The notes under the pieces were generated by a model. It ran no database searches, had not been told where the DNA came from, and was given only the letters and a program-made list of their open reading frames with translations. The translations under genes were made by a program, and so were the position numbers. Shown in pieces: positions 43,552 through 52,277 of a stretch of DNA of 64,000 bases; within the stretch, counting starts at the first letter, position 1; every line of letters starts with the position of its first letter. The stretch comes from Klebsiella quasivariicola (GTDB lineage: Bacteria > Pseudomonadota > Gammaproteobacteria > Enterobacterales > Enterobacteriaceae): NCBI RefSeq assembly GCF_002269255.1, contig NZ_CP022823.1:3286001-3350000 (forward strand), given 5' to 3'.

Positions 43552-44162
43552 ACCGGTACCCGCCGGGTGGTATTGAACAGATTGTCGCTGACCTCTACCT
43601 CTTCAGTGGCAATCCGCATACCGGAGCGCCGTAACTGCGCAATATCCGCCGCCACCCGCTGGCTGCCAAACCAGAACAGGGCATCGAGAGCGGTGACCGG
43701 TAAGCCGGCGAGAAGCGCCCGCTCAAGTCGCTCCCGCGCCGGTTTTATCTCCCGGGCGATCTGCTGGTACGGGGATGCCGTTAATCCTGTCGGATCGACA
43801 CGACGAATGCGGTTTGACAGGCGGTAATGAAAGGCCTCCGGGATAGCCTGTAAATCTTGTTTCAGAGTGTAGACGCAGCCATACCGCTTACCATTGAAAA
43901 CGGCGGCTTTGCGATTGAGCTGTAGTGCCTCACGCACGCTGGCGATAAGCTGAGGCGCCCGGACCAGCAGCAGGCGAAATGGCAGCTCGAAGCTGGTCAC
44001 ATAATCGACGTTCAATAGCGCAATGCGCAGCCGTTCCTCTGCCCCGGCCTGCAGCTGACGACACTCCTGATATACCTCGCGCCATTGCGCCCGCAGCCGC
44101 GGCGTCTCGCCGGCTTCGGTAAACTGGTATTTTTCAATATCGTAATCAATTCTCCCGGCCAC
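43530..44162 (-). CDS. Protein with C-terminal HTH_39-like winged helix
   Basis: A 210-residue cytoplasmic protein. The N-terminal 150 residues are not recognised. The C-terminus, TALDALFWFGSQRVAADIAQ and LRRSGMRIATEEVEV ending RVPVYRLA, has the pattern of the HTH_39 helix-turn-helix family, which is common in phage and mobile-element proteins. It could be a remnant or domesticated phage regulator. AAAGGAAGATA lies before the ATG. Confidence 0.65.
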   Translation of the reverse strand: MAGRIDYDIEKYQFTEAGETPRLRAQWREVYQECRQLQAGAEERLRIALLNVDYVTSFELPFRLLLVRAPQLIASVREALQLNRKAAVFNGKRYGCVYTLKQDLQAIPEAFHYRLSNRIRRVDPTGLTASPYQQIAREIKPARERLERALLAGLPVTALDALFWFGSQRVAADIAQLRRSGMRIATEEVEVSDNLFNTTRRVPVYRLASA

Positions 44163-44247
44163 CGTATCTTCCTTTCTCCATCAGCCCGGCATTATTCTAT
44201 CACTCTCCGGCGCCGTCCCCTATGCCGACCGCCACGGCCCTCGCCGG

Positions 44248-44352
44248 TTATTTACGATACAGATAGCGGGTGATGACCACATCAAGAACAAACAGCAGGA
44301 AAATAACGCAGCTTAACCACAATAACCCTGCGAATAAATCAAGTAATTGCAT
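44248..44352 (-). CDS. Small single-span membrane protein
   Basis: A 34-residue protein, MQLLDLFAGLLWLSCVIFLL then FVLDVVITRYLYRK, i.e. one transmembrane helix with a basic C-terminus. AGGGAACAACG precedes the ATG. A longer frame opens upstream, but the extra part is not hydrophobic in a coherent way. Family unknown. Confidence 0.6.
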   Translation of the reverse strand: MQLLDLFAGLLWLSCVIFLLFVLDVVITRYLYRK

Positions 44353-44728
44353 CGTTGTTCCCTCGCCGTTGGTCATAACAAAAGGACACCCCATTACCAT
44401 AAAGTAGTTAAGAACTGCCCTAACAGCCACACTATAAAATAATGTAATGCGTTAAACGCCCGTCATGCTTAATGGTTCATTTTATTGTCATTACTTTGTC
44501 ATCATAAAATGTCTATCATCAACCGGACCGCCGGGTTATCTCTCCCATTCTGACCTTACGAGGACACGAGCGGCCACAGGTTTAACAACAGGGATAATAT
44601 CGCCCCACCTGATCCAGAAGGTCATTGCATAATCTTATATCAGACACGATCGTCATCCTGCTGAATAATCCGTAAAAACGCCGTAAGCAATAAATACCCT
44701 GCTGATTGGTTTACCATGGAGAAATAAG
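44353..44728. other. Intergenic region, no gene seen
   Basis: 376 bp between two small genes transcribed away from each other. It contains the 11-bp palindrome GCGTTAAACGC (44449-44459) and AT-rich promoter-like stretches, but no reading frame or terminator that I can support. Confidence 0.5.
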
Positions 44729-44926
44729 ATGCCTAGCGAAAAAGCCCGCAACCTTGACCATTTCTATGAATTACTGGCGACCGGACGGCACCAGAAAATC
44801 GAACTCGATTTTGATGTCGCCGCTGACGACTTTTTTAAAATCGCCAGCGAATTTGGCGAGACGGGTGCGAAAATCACCCGGGTGAACGAGCGGTTTATTA
44901 TTAAGCTCTCCTCGCCGAAGGCATAA
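44729..44926 (+). CDS. Conserved-looking small protein, unknown
   Basis: A 65-residue acidic cytoplasmic protein starting MPSEKARNLDHFYELLATGR. It is predicted mixed alpha/beta and ends in ITRVNERFIIKLSSPKA. GGAG lies eight bases before the ATG. There is no signal peptide. I do not recognise a family. It stands alone, convergent with the bd-oxidase operon. Confidence 0.6.
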   Translation: MPSEKARNLDHFYELLATGRHQKIELDFDVAADDFFKIASEFGETGAKITRVNERFIIKLSSPKA

Positions 44927-45038
44927 ACACCCGGCCAGAGGAGGTGGAACGGCTCGCCGGTTTGTCCGCGCCCCTCCTGGTCCTCCCTGACCGGGTGGCG
45001 CGGCGCGCCGGTCAATCAGCATCCCGCTTGTTGGCCTC

Positions 45039-46049
45039 TCAGTGATAGCCTTCGCTGCCGGAGACTTTGCCGCGAAAGACGTAATAGCTCCAGGCGGTAT
45101 ACATCAGGATCACCGGGATAATAAGCAGCGCTCCCGGCAGCATAAACACCTGGCTGGACGGCGGCGCGGCGGCATCCCACAGGGAGATATGCGGCGGGAT
45201 AATGTTCGGCCAGACGCTGATCCCCAATCCGCTGAAGCCGAGGAAAATCAGGCCCAGGGTCAAAATAAACGGGCGGGCATGGCTGGCGGGGCGCGCGCTC
45301 AGGCGCCAGATCCACAGACTCAGGACCAACACCAGAATCGGCACCGGCACGAACCAGAAGAAATTGGGCAGCGTGAACCAACGTTCCGCTATGTAGCGCC
45401 AGCCCAACGGCGTCCAGACGCTAACCACCGCGATCACCGCCATCAGCGCCAGCAGCACCTTGCGGGTCAGATCGCGCATCCGCTGCTGCAGCGCGCCTTC
45501 GCTTTTCATGATCAACCACGTGGTGCCCAGCAGCAGATAGGCCACCACCAGCCCCAGGCCGCAGAACAGATTGAAGGGGGTGAGCCAGTCCAGCGTCGAG
45601 CCGGCGAAGCGGCGGTCGGCCACCGCAAAGCCGTTGATAAACGCCCCGACGACAATCCCCTGGCTGAAGGTCGCCAGCAGCGAGCCGCCGGCGAAGGCAT
45701 AGTCCCAGAAGGTGCGGTGCGAGGGGATCGCTTTGAAACGAAACTCAAACGCCACGCCGCGAAAAATCAGGCCAATGAGCATCGCCGTCAGCGGGATAAC
45801 CAGCGCATCGGTGATCACCGCATAGGCCAGCGGAAAGGCGCCGAATAGCCCTGCCCCGCCGAGCACCAGCCAGGTTTCGTTACCGTCCCAGACGGGCGCC
45901 ACGCTGTTGACCATCACGTCGCGCTCTTCGCCATCATGCACCACGCTGAACAACATCCCGATGCCTAAATCGAAACCGTCCATCACGATATACATCAGGG
46001 TGGCGAAGACGATGATGACAAACCAAATCACCGAGATATCGATGCTCAT
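45039..46049 (-). CDS. Cytochrome bd-type ubiquinol oxidase subunit II (CioB/CydB-like)
   Basis: A 336-residue inner-membrane protein with eight to nine hydrophobic segments. VMDGFDLGIGMLF and VAPVWDGNETWLVLGGAGLFGAFP are the CydB signatures. The length is short compared with E. coli CydB (379) and typical of the cyanide-insensitive CioB group. Its start overlaps the subunit I stop by four bases. No CydX-type small subunit was found after it. Confidence 0.93.
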   Translation of the reverse strand: MSIDISVIWFVIIVFATLMYIVMDGFDLGIGMLFSVVHDGEERDVMVNSVAPVWDGNETWLVLGGAGLFGAFPLAYAVITDALVIPLTAMLIGLIFRGVAFEFRFKAIPSHRTFWDYAFAGGSLLATFSQGIVVGAFINGFAVADRRFAGSTLDWLTPFNLFCGLGLVVAYLLLGTTWLIMKSEGALQQRMRDLTRKVLLALMAVIAVVSVWTPLGWRYIAERWFTLPNFFWFVPVPILVLVLSLWIWRLSARPASHARPFILTLGLIFLGFSGLGISVWPNIIPPHISLWDAAAPPSSQVFMLPGALLIIPVILMYTAWSYYVFRGKVSGSEGYH

Positions 46050-47461
46050 GATGCGTTCTCCTCATCGCGCACCGGCTCTGCCGCCGAGAGCGGGCGCGCC
46101 GGCGTGCCCGCGGTTTGTGAGGTCAGCTCCGTCACCGGCTGCGGCCCTTTTTTAATCAGCCGGAAAATGTAGTAATACCCCACGCCAAATACGGCGCAGT
46201 AGACCACGATAAACACCAGCAGGCTGATGGCCATCTGCAGCGTACTGTGCAACGACACCGCGTCCCGGGTGCGCAGCAGGCCGTAGATCACCCACGGCTG
46301 GCGGCCCATCTCGGTGGTCACCCATCCGGCAACCAGGGCAATAAGGCCTGCGGGCCCCATACAGAGCGCAAACCACTGGAACGCTCGCGAGTGGTACAGC
46401 CGCCGCCGATAACGCAACCAGGCGCTGCAGACGCCTAAGGCGATCATCAACACGCCCATTCCAACCATGATGCGGAAGGACCAGAACACGACGGGCGAAT
46501 AAGGCCGATCCTCTTTCGGGAAATCTTTCAGGGCCGGCACCTGTTTATGCAGGCTGTGGGTGAGGATCAGGCTGCCGAGCGCCGGGATCTCCAGACCATA
46601 ACGGGTACGCTCCTGCTCCATGTCCGGCAGGCCAAACAGCAGCAGCGGCGTGGCCTCACCGGGGCGATTTTCCCAGTGCCCCTCGATGGCGGCAATCTTC
46701 GCCGGCTGATGCTCCAGAGTATTCAGGCCATGCATATCTCCTACTAGCGCCTGGATCGGCGCGACCAGCAGCGCCATCCACATCGCCATCGATAACATTT
46801 TACGGATAGCCGGCGAATCGTTACCGCGCAGAAGATGCCACGCCGCCGATGCCCCGACGAACATAGCGCTGCTGAGAAAAGCGGCTATCGCCATATGGAA
46901 CAAGCGATACGGGAACGAGGGATTAAAGATGATTGCCAGCCAGTCCTGCGGAATGAGATGGCCATTTTCGATGGTAAAACCCTGCGGCGTCTGCATCCAG
47001 CTGTTGGAGGCGAGGATCCAGAAGGTGGAGACCAGGGTGCCGAGCGCCACCATACAGGTGGTAAAAAAATGCAGCGCTGGCGGTACTTTGCTCCAGCCAA
47101 ACAGCATCACCCCAAGGAATCCCGCTTCGAGGAAAAAGGCGGTCAGCACTTCATACAGCAGCAGTGGGCCGGTAATACTGCCGGCAAACTGCGAAAATCC
47201 GCTCCAGTTAGTGCCGAACTGATAGGACATCACTAAGCCGGAGACCACGCCCATCCCAAAATTGACGGCGAAAATTTTCAGCCAGAAGTTATAGAGCGAG
47301 CGCCAGACATTATCCCGGGTCCGCAGCCACAATCCCTCGAGCACCACCAGATAGCTGGCAAGACCGATGGTGATAGCCGGAAACAGGATATGAAAGGAAA
47401 CGGTAAAGGCGAATTGCACTCGGGCAAGATGAAACGCGTCGAATTCAAACATATTCCACAC
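46046..47461 (-). CDS. Cytochrome bd-type ubiquinol oxidase subunit I (CioA-like)
   Basis: A 471-residue heme-bearing subunit. The N-terminal FDAFHLARVQFAFTVSFHIL carries heme-ligand histidines, VMSYQFGTNWSGFSQFAG and the GRQPW motif (residues 386-390) are conserved, and the quinol-binding Q-loop is short, as in CioA rather than CydA. It forms the second bd-type oxidase of the cell with the following subunit II. The enzyme reduces oxygen with ubiquinol without pumping protons and commonly resists cyanide. Confidence 0.93.
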   Translation of the reverse strand: MWNMFEFDAFHLARVQFAFTVSFHILFPAITIGLASYLVVLEGLWLRTRDNVWRSLYNFWLKIFAVNFGMGVVSGLVMSYQFGTNWSGFSQFAGSITGPLLLYEVLTAFFLEAGFLGVMLFGWSKVPPALHFFTTCMVALGTLVSTFWILASNSWMQTPQGFTIENGHLIPQDWLAIIFNPSFPYRLFHMAIAAFLSSAMFVGASAAWHLLRGNDSPAIRKMLSMAMWMALLVAPIQALVGDMHGLNTLEHQPAKIAAIEGHWENRPGEATPLLLFGLPDMEQERTRYGLEIPALGSLILTHSLHKQVPALKDFPKEDRPYSPVVFWSFRIMVGMGVLMIALGVCSAWLRYRRRLYHSRAFQWFALCMGPAGLIALVAGWVTTEMGRQPWVIYGLLRTRDAVSLHSTLQMAISLLVFIVVYCAVFGVGYYYIFRLIKKGPQPVTELTSQTAGTPARPLSAAEPVRDEENAS

Positions 47462-47476
47462 CCATCATTGTGAAGC

Positions 47477-47496
47477 GCCCCGGCCGCAACCGGGGC
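47477..47496 (-). terminator. Hairpin downstream of katN
   Basis: GCCCCGG/CCGGGGC, a 7-bp GC-only stem with a six-base loop, lies between the katN stop and the oxidase operon start. It lacks a T run and is therefore a weak or Rho-assisted terminator. Confidence 0.5.
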
Positions 47497-47507
47497 TCAT
47501 GCGAACA

Positions 47508-48395
47508 TCACTTAGCCGATGATGAGGTGTTTTGCTTCCCGGCGCCAAGTTCGGCGCCGGTCAAAGGATCATCCTGCGGGTCAGACTGTGTTCGCTTCAG
47601 CATTGCTTTGCACAACGCTTCCTGCTCTGGCGTCAGGCTGACAGAGGCACTGCCATCGCCGCCATCCACCGCCGGCTGCGGATCCTTGACATAATCAAAG
47701 TGTTTGTCACTGTTCCAGCTGCCGCGCACTTCTCCACCTTCAGACATATTGTAGTAGGTGTTAGCGTACTCGCTAATGGGCGGCAGTTTACCCGGTGGAA
47801 AATGGTTACGAATCGACTGCTGGGCCTTCTCGAAAGAGAGCTGGTGCGCCGCTTCGCGGGTCATCAGGAACGCCAGGGCGTCTTTTACCCCGGGATCGTC
47901 GGTGACATTGATCAGGCGTTCATAGACGATCTTCGCCCTCGCCTCTGCCGCCACGTTCGATCGCAGGTCAGCGGTGGGTTCGCCGATCGTATCAACGTAG
48001 GCCGCCGTCCACGGTACACCCGCCGAGTTGGTCAGCGGGGTACCGCCGCCGTACAGCAGGGAGGTGATATGACTGTCGTTACCGTTGGCGGTCAGCGAAC
48101 GGTAGAGTTCCGCCTCGCTCTCGGTGCCCTCCGCCAGTGCCCCTTTGGCGCCTTTATTCAGCATGCCGACCAGGGTGCCAATGATCTCCAGGTGGCTCAG
48201 CTCCTCTGTCGCGATATCCATCAGCATATCTTTGCGGCCGGGATCGTCATCGCTTAATCCCTGGGTGAAATAACGACACGCAGCGGCCAGCTCGCCCTGA
48301 GGGCCGCCAAACTGTTCGAGCAGTAAATTCGCGAGTCCCGGATTGGGTTCAGCAACGCGCACGGTATACTGCAGTTGTTTCACATGACGAAACAT
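47508..48395 (-). CDS. katN: Non-heme manganese catalase KatN
   Basis: A 295-residue di-manganese catalase. The four-helix bundle ligands are visible: Glu in GPQGELAAACRYF, Glu-x2-His in IATEELSHLEIIG, Glu in NVAAEARAKIVYERL and Glu-x2-His in LMTREAAHQLSFEKA. It removes hydrogen peroxide. In Salmonella katN is sigma-S dependent and in one operon with yciGFE; here it directly follows yciE on the same strand. The C-terminal tail is polar and disordered. Confidence 0.95.
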   Translation of the reverse strand: MFRHVKQLQYTVRVAEPNPGLANLLLEQFGGPQGELAAACRYFTQGLSDDDPGRKDMLMDIATEELSHLEIIGTLVGMLNKGAKGALAEGTESEAELYRSLTANGNDSHITSLLYGGGTPLTNSAGVPWTAAYVDTIGEPTADLRSNVAAEARAKIVYERLINVTDDPGVKDALAFLMTREAAHQLSFEKAQQSIRNHFPPGKLPPISEYANTYYNMSEGGEVRGSWNSDKHFDYVKDPQPAVDGGDGSASVSLTPEQEALCKAMLKRTQSDPQDDPLTGAELGAGKQNTSSSAK

Positions 48396-48411
48396 AGGCC
48401 TGCCTCCTGGG

Positions 48412-48918
48412 TTATTTTTTCGCTTCTACGCCGTCAGCATCTGAACGCAGGAGAAACTGCTCCGTAGTCTGAGGAATATGTGTGATCAGCCAGTCGGCCA
48501 TGGCCTGCTCTTCCGCCAGAATGGCTTCGATCGCCGGGATGGAGGCGGTATCACCCGCATTTTCAGCCGCCGCCAGCAGAGAGGTATAGCAGGCGATCTC
48601 AAACTGCTCGAAGACGTACCCGCTGATCGAACCTTTGACGATTTCATCGGAAGGAAACATCCCGCCGATGGACTGGCCAAGAGCCGCCATTTTACTCATC
48701 GAATCTTTAATCACCGATCGCGAAATCTCGTTACGGTCGAGGATCTCTTCCAGCACGGTTATTTGCCGTTTGGTCTCATTAATATGCTGTTCAATTCTGG
48801 CACGGAGATCGGGATAATTATCGATACGGCCAGCCATCGATTCCAGCATGGATTCTGCCTGCTTTTCCATGGCATGCGCATCGCGTAGCCAGTCATGATA
48901 ATGTTCAACGTGATTCAT
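48412..48918 (-). CDS. yciE: YciE, ferritin-like DUF892 protein
   Basis: A 168-residue four-helix ferritin-like protein starting MNHVEHYHDWLRDAHAMEKQ. Di-iron-type E/EH repeats are visible (HAMEKQAESMLE, EQFEIACYTSLLAAAENAG, ILAEEQAMADWL). The second ATG is used because GAGG lies eight bases before it; the first would be only two bases away. Length equals E. coli YciE. General stress protein; its reaction is unknown. Part of the yciGFE-katN unit. Confidence 0.94.
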   Translation of the reverse strand: MNHVEHYHDWLRDAHAMEKQAESMLESMAGRIDNYPDLRARIEQHINETKRQITVLEEILDRNEISRSVIKDSMSKMAALGQSIGGMFPSDEIVKGSISGYVFEQFEIACYTSLLAAAENAGDTASIPAIEAILAEEQAMADWLITHIPQTTEQFLLRSDADGVEAKK

Positions 48919-48944
48919 CGTCATTTCCTCGTGTCAGGGAGCGT

Positions 48945-49439
48945 TTATTTTTCCGCTTTTTTATTAATATTACCTACCGCCAAATCGGTTAATTTAACGT
49001 CGGTTTGTTTTTCTTCTTCCAGCGTTGCGGCCAGCAATTTAACCGCTTTTTTGTAACCCAGTTGTTCCGCCAGGGTGACCAGGGTACCGTAACTGGCAAT
49101 TTCGTAATGCTCGACCTTTTGCGCAGCGGCAATTAACGCAGCATCACGTACCTCATTTTTTTCCGTGCTCTCAACGACTTCATTGGCCTCTTCGATTAAT
49201 CCTTCCATGGCCACGCATTTCATGCGTTTGATCTTCAGGCCGGATTCCTGCTCGATAATCTGGTCGATACGTTCAATCTGGCCCTGGGTTTCTTCGAGAT
49301 GAGCATTGAACGCCGCGCTGAGTTTTTCACTGGACGCCGCTCTGGCCAGTTTAGCCAGCCCGCGGGTTAATTGTTTCTCTGCGCTGTAGGTATCTGAGAG
49401 CAGGTGAATAAATACATCTTCAATGCTTTTCATATTCAT
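48945..49439 (-). CDS. yciF: YciF, ferritin-like DUF892 protein
   Basis: A 164-residue protein, paralogous to YciE, with a ferritin-like helical bundle: FIHLLSDTYSAEKQLTRGLA, HLEETQGQIERIDQI, KVEHYEIASYGTLVTLAEQ and TLEEEKQTDVKLTDL carry the Glu/His metal residues. E. coli YciF was solved as a dimeric four-helix bundle with a bound metal pair. Sigma-S/osmotic stress induction is known for the operon. AAGG lies seven bases before the ATG. Confidence 0.95.
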   Translation of the reverse strand: MNMKSIEDVFIHLLSDTYSAEKQLTRGLAKLARAASSEKLSAAFNAHLEETQGQIERIDQIIEQESGLKIKRMKCVAMEGLIEEANEVVESTEKNEVRDAALIAAAQKVEHYEIASYGTLVTLAEQLGYKKAVKLLAATLEEEKQTDVKLTDLAVGNINKKAEK

Positions 49440-49528
49440 AGAAATACCTTCTGGAGTCAGAAAATAACTGCGAGTCTATACAGACTCGCAGGAAATACTT
49501 TCACTTCAGGGTGCAAGGAAAAGGATAA

Positions 49529-49714
49529 TCAGGAATTATCGGACTTGCGGCCACCGCCGTGGCTGTTTTGTCCACCTTTTTTACCCGCTTCGGACGCACG
49601 CTGCGGATCATTTTTAAAGTTCCCGCCGCTGTGCTGACCACCTTTACGACCTGCTTCAGAAGCTTTTTCACGGTCTTCAGCAAAATTACCGGAACCACCA
49701 CGATGCTCTGCCAT
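49529..49714 (-). CDS. yciG: YciG, KGG-repeat stress protein
   Basis: A 61-residue hydrophilic protein with two KGG motifs (EAGRKGGQHSGGNFKNDPQR, EAGKKGGQNSHGGG) and abundant Gly/His/Ser, as in the stress-induced KGG family. It is the first gene of yciGFE-katN. GAGGTGAAAT precedes the ATG. The composition suggests a disordered, desiccation-related protein. Confidence 0.93.
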   Translation of the reverse strand: MAEHRGGSGNFAEDREKASEAGRKGGQHSGGNFKNDPQRASEAGKKGGQNSHGGGRKSDNS

Positions 49715-50325
49715 ATTTCACCTCATATATATCGGTTATGTCAGTACGATACGAAAATATTCCGTATCACTCGTCGTTCGATATTTAAATCTAGCGGGTA
49801 ATGCTGGCTAGTCAAATTATTATTCCGTTTTTCCGCTGTCTTTTAGCAGCAATTCGGAATTATTCTACAAGATACCTTAAAAATAACCAGGCGGTACTTT
49901 TTCTGGTAACTCACTGTGTTCAGGGAAATAATATCTGCATTCCTCCCATTATCTATACCTGCGAAGTACTCCGATTGGGTGATATAACGAAGCGGCACCG
50001 ATACGCTTCGTCAGCCTGAAATTCAGAACTTTTCTAAAAATTATCAATAAAAAAAGCCGCTGGGGGAGCGGCTATCAAATAAAAAATGGAGCGAATATCA
50101 TGCGTGATTAAGGCTAGTACGCTTAATGAAAATAGACAAATAATTTAAACAAACCAGACGTGAAATAAGCGAAGCGTAGAATACGCTCAGCGACTTGAAT
50201 ATCACGCAGCTACATTATTTGTGCTCTACGCTTTATTTTTTAAGGTGACTTGTCGGCAGCAAGCGCGTCGGGTCACGATACCCTGGGCCTTATGCGGTTA
50301 GCCGCTCTCTTCAGGAGAATACGCA
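49715..50325. other. Long structured intergenic region upstream of yciG
   Basis: 611 bp between the divergent yciG and alcohol dehydrogenase genes; promoters for both must lie here. It also contains several inverted repeats: TGCGTGAT (50101-50108)/ATCACGCA (50201-50208), ATTAAG/CTTAAT near 50108-50124, and AAGCGTAGA (50172-50180)/TCTACGCTT (50225-50233). A minus-strand terminator lies at 50055-50073. No supported reading frame fits between them, so an untranslated RNA is possible. Confidence 0.5.
50055..50073 (-). terminator. Orphan minus-strand terminator
   Basis: AGCCGCT-GGGGG-AGCGGCT preceded on the plus strand by an A run, which on the minus strand is a T run directly after the stem. No minus-strand gene lies upstream of it before the divergent dehydrogenase gene starts. 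Confidence 0.75.
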
Positions 50326-51519
50326 ATGAAAGCACTCACTTATCACGGTCCCCATCATGTTAGTGTCGACACCATGCCTGACCCGACTCTTGAGGCGCCG
50401 GACGATATTATTCTGCGCGTCACCGCGACGGCGATCTGCGGTTCCGATCTGCATCTTTACCGCGGAAAGATCCCGGGGACGCACCATGGCGATATTTTCG
50501 GCCATGAATTTATGGGGGAAGTGGTGGAAGCGGGTGCCGAGGTCACCGCGGTCCGCAAAGGCGACCGGGTGGTTATCCCGTTTGTCATCGCCTGCGGAGA
50601 CTGCTTCTTTTGTCGTCTGCAGCAATATGCCGCCTGCGAAAGCACCAATAGCGGCCAGGGGGCAACGCTCAACCGCAAAGGGATCACGCCACCGGCGGCC
50701 CTGTTCGGCTACAGCGATTTGTACGGCGGGATCCCCGGCGGCCAGGCAGAATATGTACGGGTCCCCAAAGCCAATACCGGACCGTTTAAAGTGCCGGACA
50801 CCTTACCCGATGAAAAGGTGCTGTTTCTGTCAGATATTCTGCCCACCGCCTGGCAGGCGGTAAAGAACGCCGAGGTCAAACCCGGCAGCAGCGTGGCTAT
50901 TTTTGGCGCCGGCCCGGTAGGGCTGCTGTGCGCCTCCTGTGCCAGGCTCAATGGCGCAGAGCAGATATTTATCATCGATCATAACGATTACCGACTCGAT
51001 TTCGCACAGCAGCGTTATGGCGCGATCCCGATAAACTTCGACACCCATGACGACCCGGCGCAGTGGATTATCGATAACACGCCGGGACATCGCGGCGTCG
51101 ACGCGGTGATTGACGCCGTGGGCTTCGAGGCGAAAGGCAGCCTTACGGAGACCGTCCTGAGTACGCTGAAAATTGAAGGCAGCAGCGGCAAAGCCCTGCG
51201 CCAGTGCATCGCCGCCGTGCGCCGCGGCGGTATCGTCAGCGTGCCCGGCGTGTACGCCGGTTTTATTCACGGGTTTATGTTTGGCGATGCTTTTGATAAG
51301 GGCCTGACCTTCAGGATGGGGCAAACCCACGTCCACGCCTGGTTACCGGATCTGCTGGCGCTTATTGAGCAAGGGCTGCTTACCCCGGAGGAGATCGTCA
51401 CTCACCATATGCCGCTGGAGGAGGCCGCGCGCGGCTATCAGATCTTTGAGAAACGCGAAGAGGCATGCCGCAAAGTCATCCTCGTGCCGGGGATGCAGCC
51501 CGGGAAAGCAACGCTTTGA
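50326..51519 (+). CDS. Zinc-dependent alcohol/formaldehyde dehydrogenase family protein
   Basis: A 397-residue medium-chain dehydrogenase. The catalytic zinc ligands are Cys in TAICGSDLH and His-Glu in IFGHEFMGEV. The structural zinc lobe is CGDCFFCRLQQYAAC. NAD binding is shown by VAIFGAGPVGLL. The size and the VDAVIDAVGFEA segment followed by a long insert resemble the glutathione-independent formaldehyde dehydrogenase branch. It is divergent from the yciGFE-katN stress operon. CAGGAGAATACGCA precedes the ATG. Confidence 0.92.
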   Translation: MKALTYHGPHHVSVDTMPDPTLEAPDDIILRVTATAICGSDLHLYRGKIPGTHHGDIFGHEFMGEVVEAGAEVTAVRKGDRVVIPFVIACGDCFFCRLQQYAACESTNSGQGATLNRKGITPPAALFGYSDLYGGIPGGQAEYVRVPKANTGPFKVPDTLPDEKVLFLSDILPTAWQAVKNAEVKPGSSVAIFGAGPVGLLCASCARLNGAEQIFIIDHNDYRLDFAQQRYGAIPINFDTHDDPAQWIIDNTPGHRGVDAVIDAVGFEAKGSLTETVLSTLKIEGSSGKALRQCIAAVRRGGIVSVPGVYAGFIHGFMFGDAFDKGLTFRMGQTHVHAWLPDLLALIEQGLLTPEEIVTHHMPLEEAARGYQIFEKREEACRKVILVPGMQPGKATL

Positions 51520-51620
51520 GATGGCGGTTAACGCGCTGCGAACCCTCTCGGCAGCCAGTCCGGGCAATAATATAAAAGCCCTACCACTGCTGATAGAGCC
51601 GTTAACCCCAGGAGAAGTTG

Positions 51621-51773
51621 ATGCTCGAACGACGCCCGAATTGCGAATGCTGTGATAAAGATCTGCCGCCCGACTCACCCGAGGCGTTTATCTGCTCGTT
51701 CGAGTGTACTTTTTGCCGGGACCGCATGACGGCGCGGCTGGACGGCTATTGCTCTGGCCTGTTCAAACCGTAA
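51621..51773 (+). CDS. DUF1272-like small zinc-ribbon protein, probably degenerate
   Basis: A 50-residue protein starting MLERRPNCECCDKDLPPDSP, with FICSFECTFC following, the clear N-terminal half of DUF1272. The family normally continues with a second CxxC and a CPNCGG ribbon. Here CxxC has become CRDR by a single-base type of change, the ribbon is reduced to GYCSGLFKP, and a stop follows. In another frame just after the stop RPQVAPWHQP continues in the family style, which suggests a frameshift. AGGAGAAGTTG precedes the ATG, so it is still translatable. Confidence 0.65.
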   Translation: MLERRPNCECCDKDLPPDSPEAFICSFECTFCRDRMTARLDGYCSGLFKP

Positions 51774-51953
51774 GGCCGCAAGTCGCCCCATGGCATCAAC
51801 CCGTTTCTTTTTTTGCCGTTCACAAGCGCGAAAATATACTGGCAAACTGCCATTACCATCGCTTATCTGCCTACAGGCATACTTCGCTGCCCACCGAAGC
51901 ATCCTGCTCTGGCCGTCAGTAGACTGCGGGGACATTCACCACGGAGCACACTG

Positions 51954-52277
51954 ATGATCGCGGTACTTTTTGAGGCCGACGCCTTACCAGAAGCACAGGA
52001 AAGATATTTACAGCTGGCGGCCGGGCTGACGCCTTTGCTTTCAGACACGCCGGGGTTCATTGCCATCGAGCGCTTTCAGAGCCTGAATACGCCCGGCAAA
52101 ATCCTCTCGCTATCCTGGTGGGAAGATGAAGCATCGGTGGCCAACTGGCAGCAAAATGAGCGGCATCTGGCTGCCCAGCGCGAAGGCAAAGCATCGATCT
52201 TTTCATACTACAGAATACGCGTCGCCCGCGTGTTCCGCGATTACGCATCGGATCGGGAGGCACAGCCAGATGTATGA
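51954..52277 (+). CDS. Antibiotic-biosynthesis-monooxygenase domain protein
   Basis: A 107-residue ABM/YgiN-like dimeric alpha/beta-barrel protein: MIAVLFEADALPEAQERYLQ, then TPGFIAIERFQS, LSLSWWEDEASVANWQQNE and HLAAQREGKASIFSYYRIRV, the usual four-block pattern. Probably a small oxidase or binding protein. First gene of a three-gene operon; its stop overlaps the next start by eight bases. GGAG lies eight bases before the ATG. Confidence 0.88.
   Translation: MIAVLFEADALPEAQERYLQLAAGLTPLLSDTPGFIAIERFQSLNTPGKILSLSWWEDEASVANWQQNERHLAAQREGKASIFSYYRIRVARVFRDYASDREAQPDV

Noticed and set aside
44771..45022. Two overlapping minus-strand frames after the bd-oxidase subunit II, considered as a CydX-type subunit
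   Set aside because: They are charged and proline-rich without a transmembrane helix, so they do not fit CydX or related small subunits.
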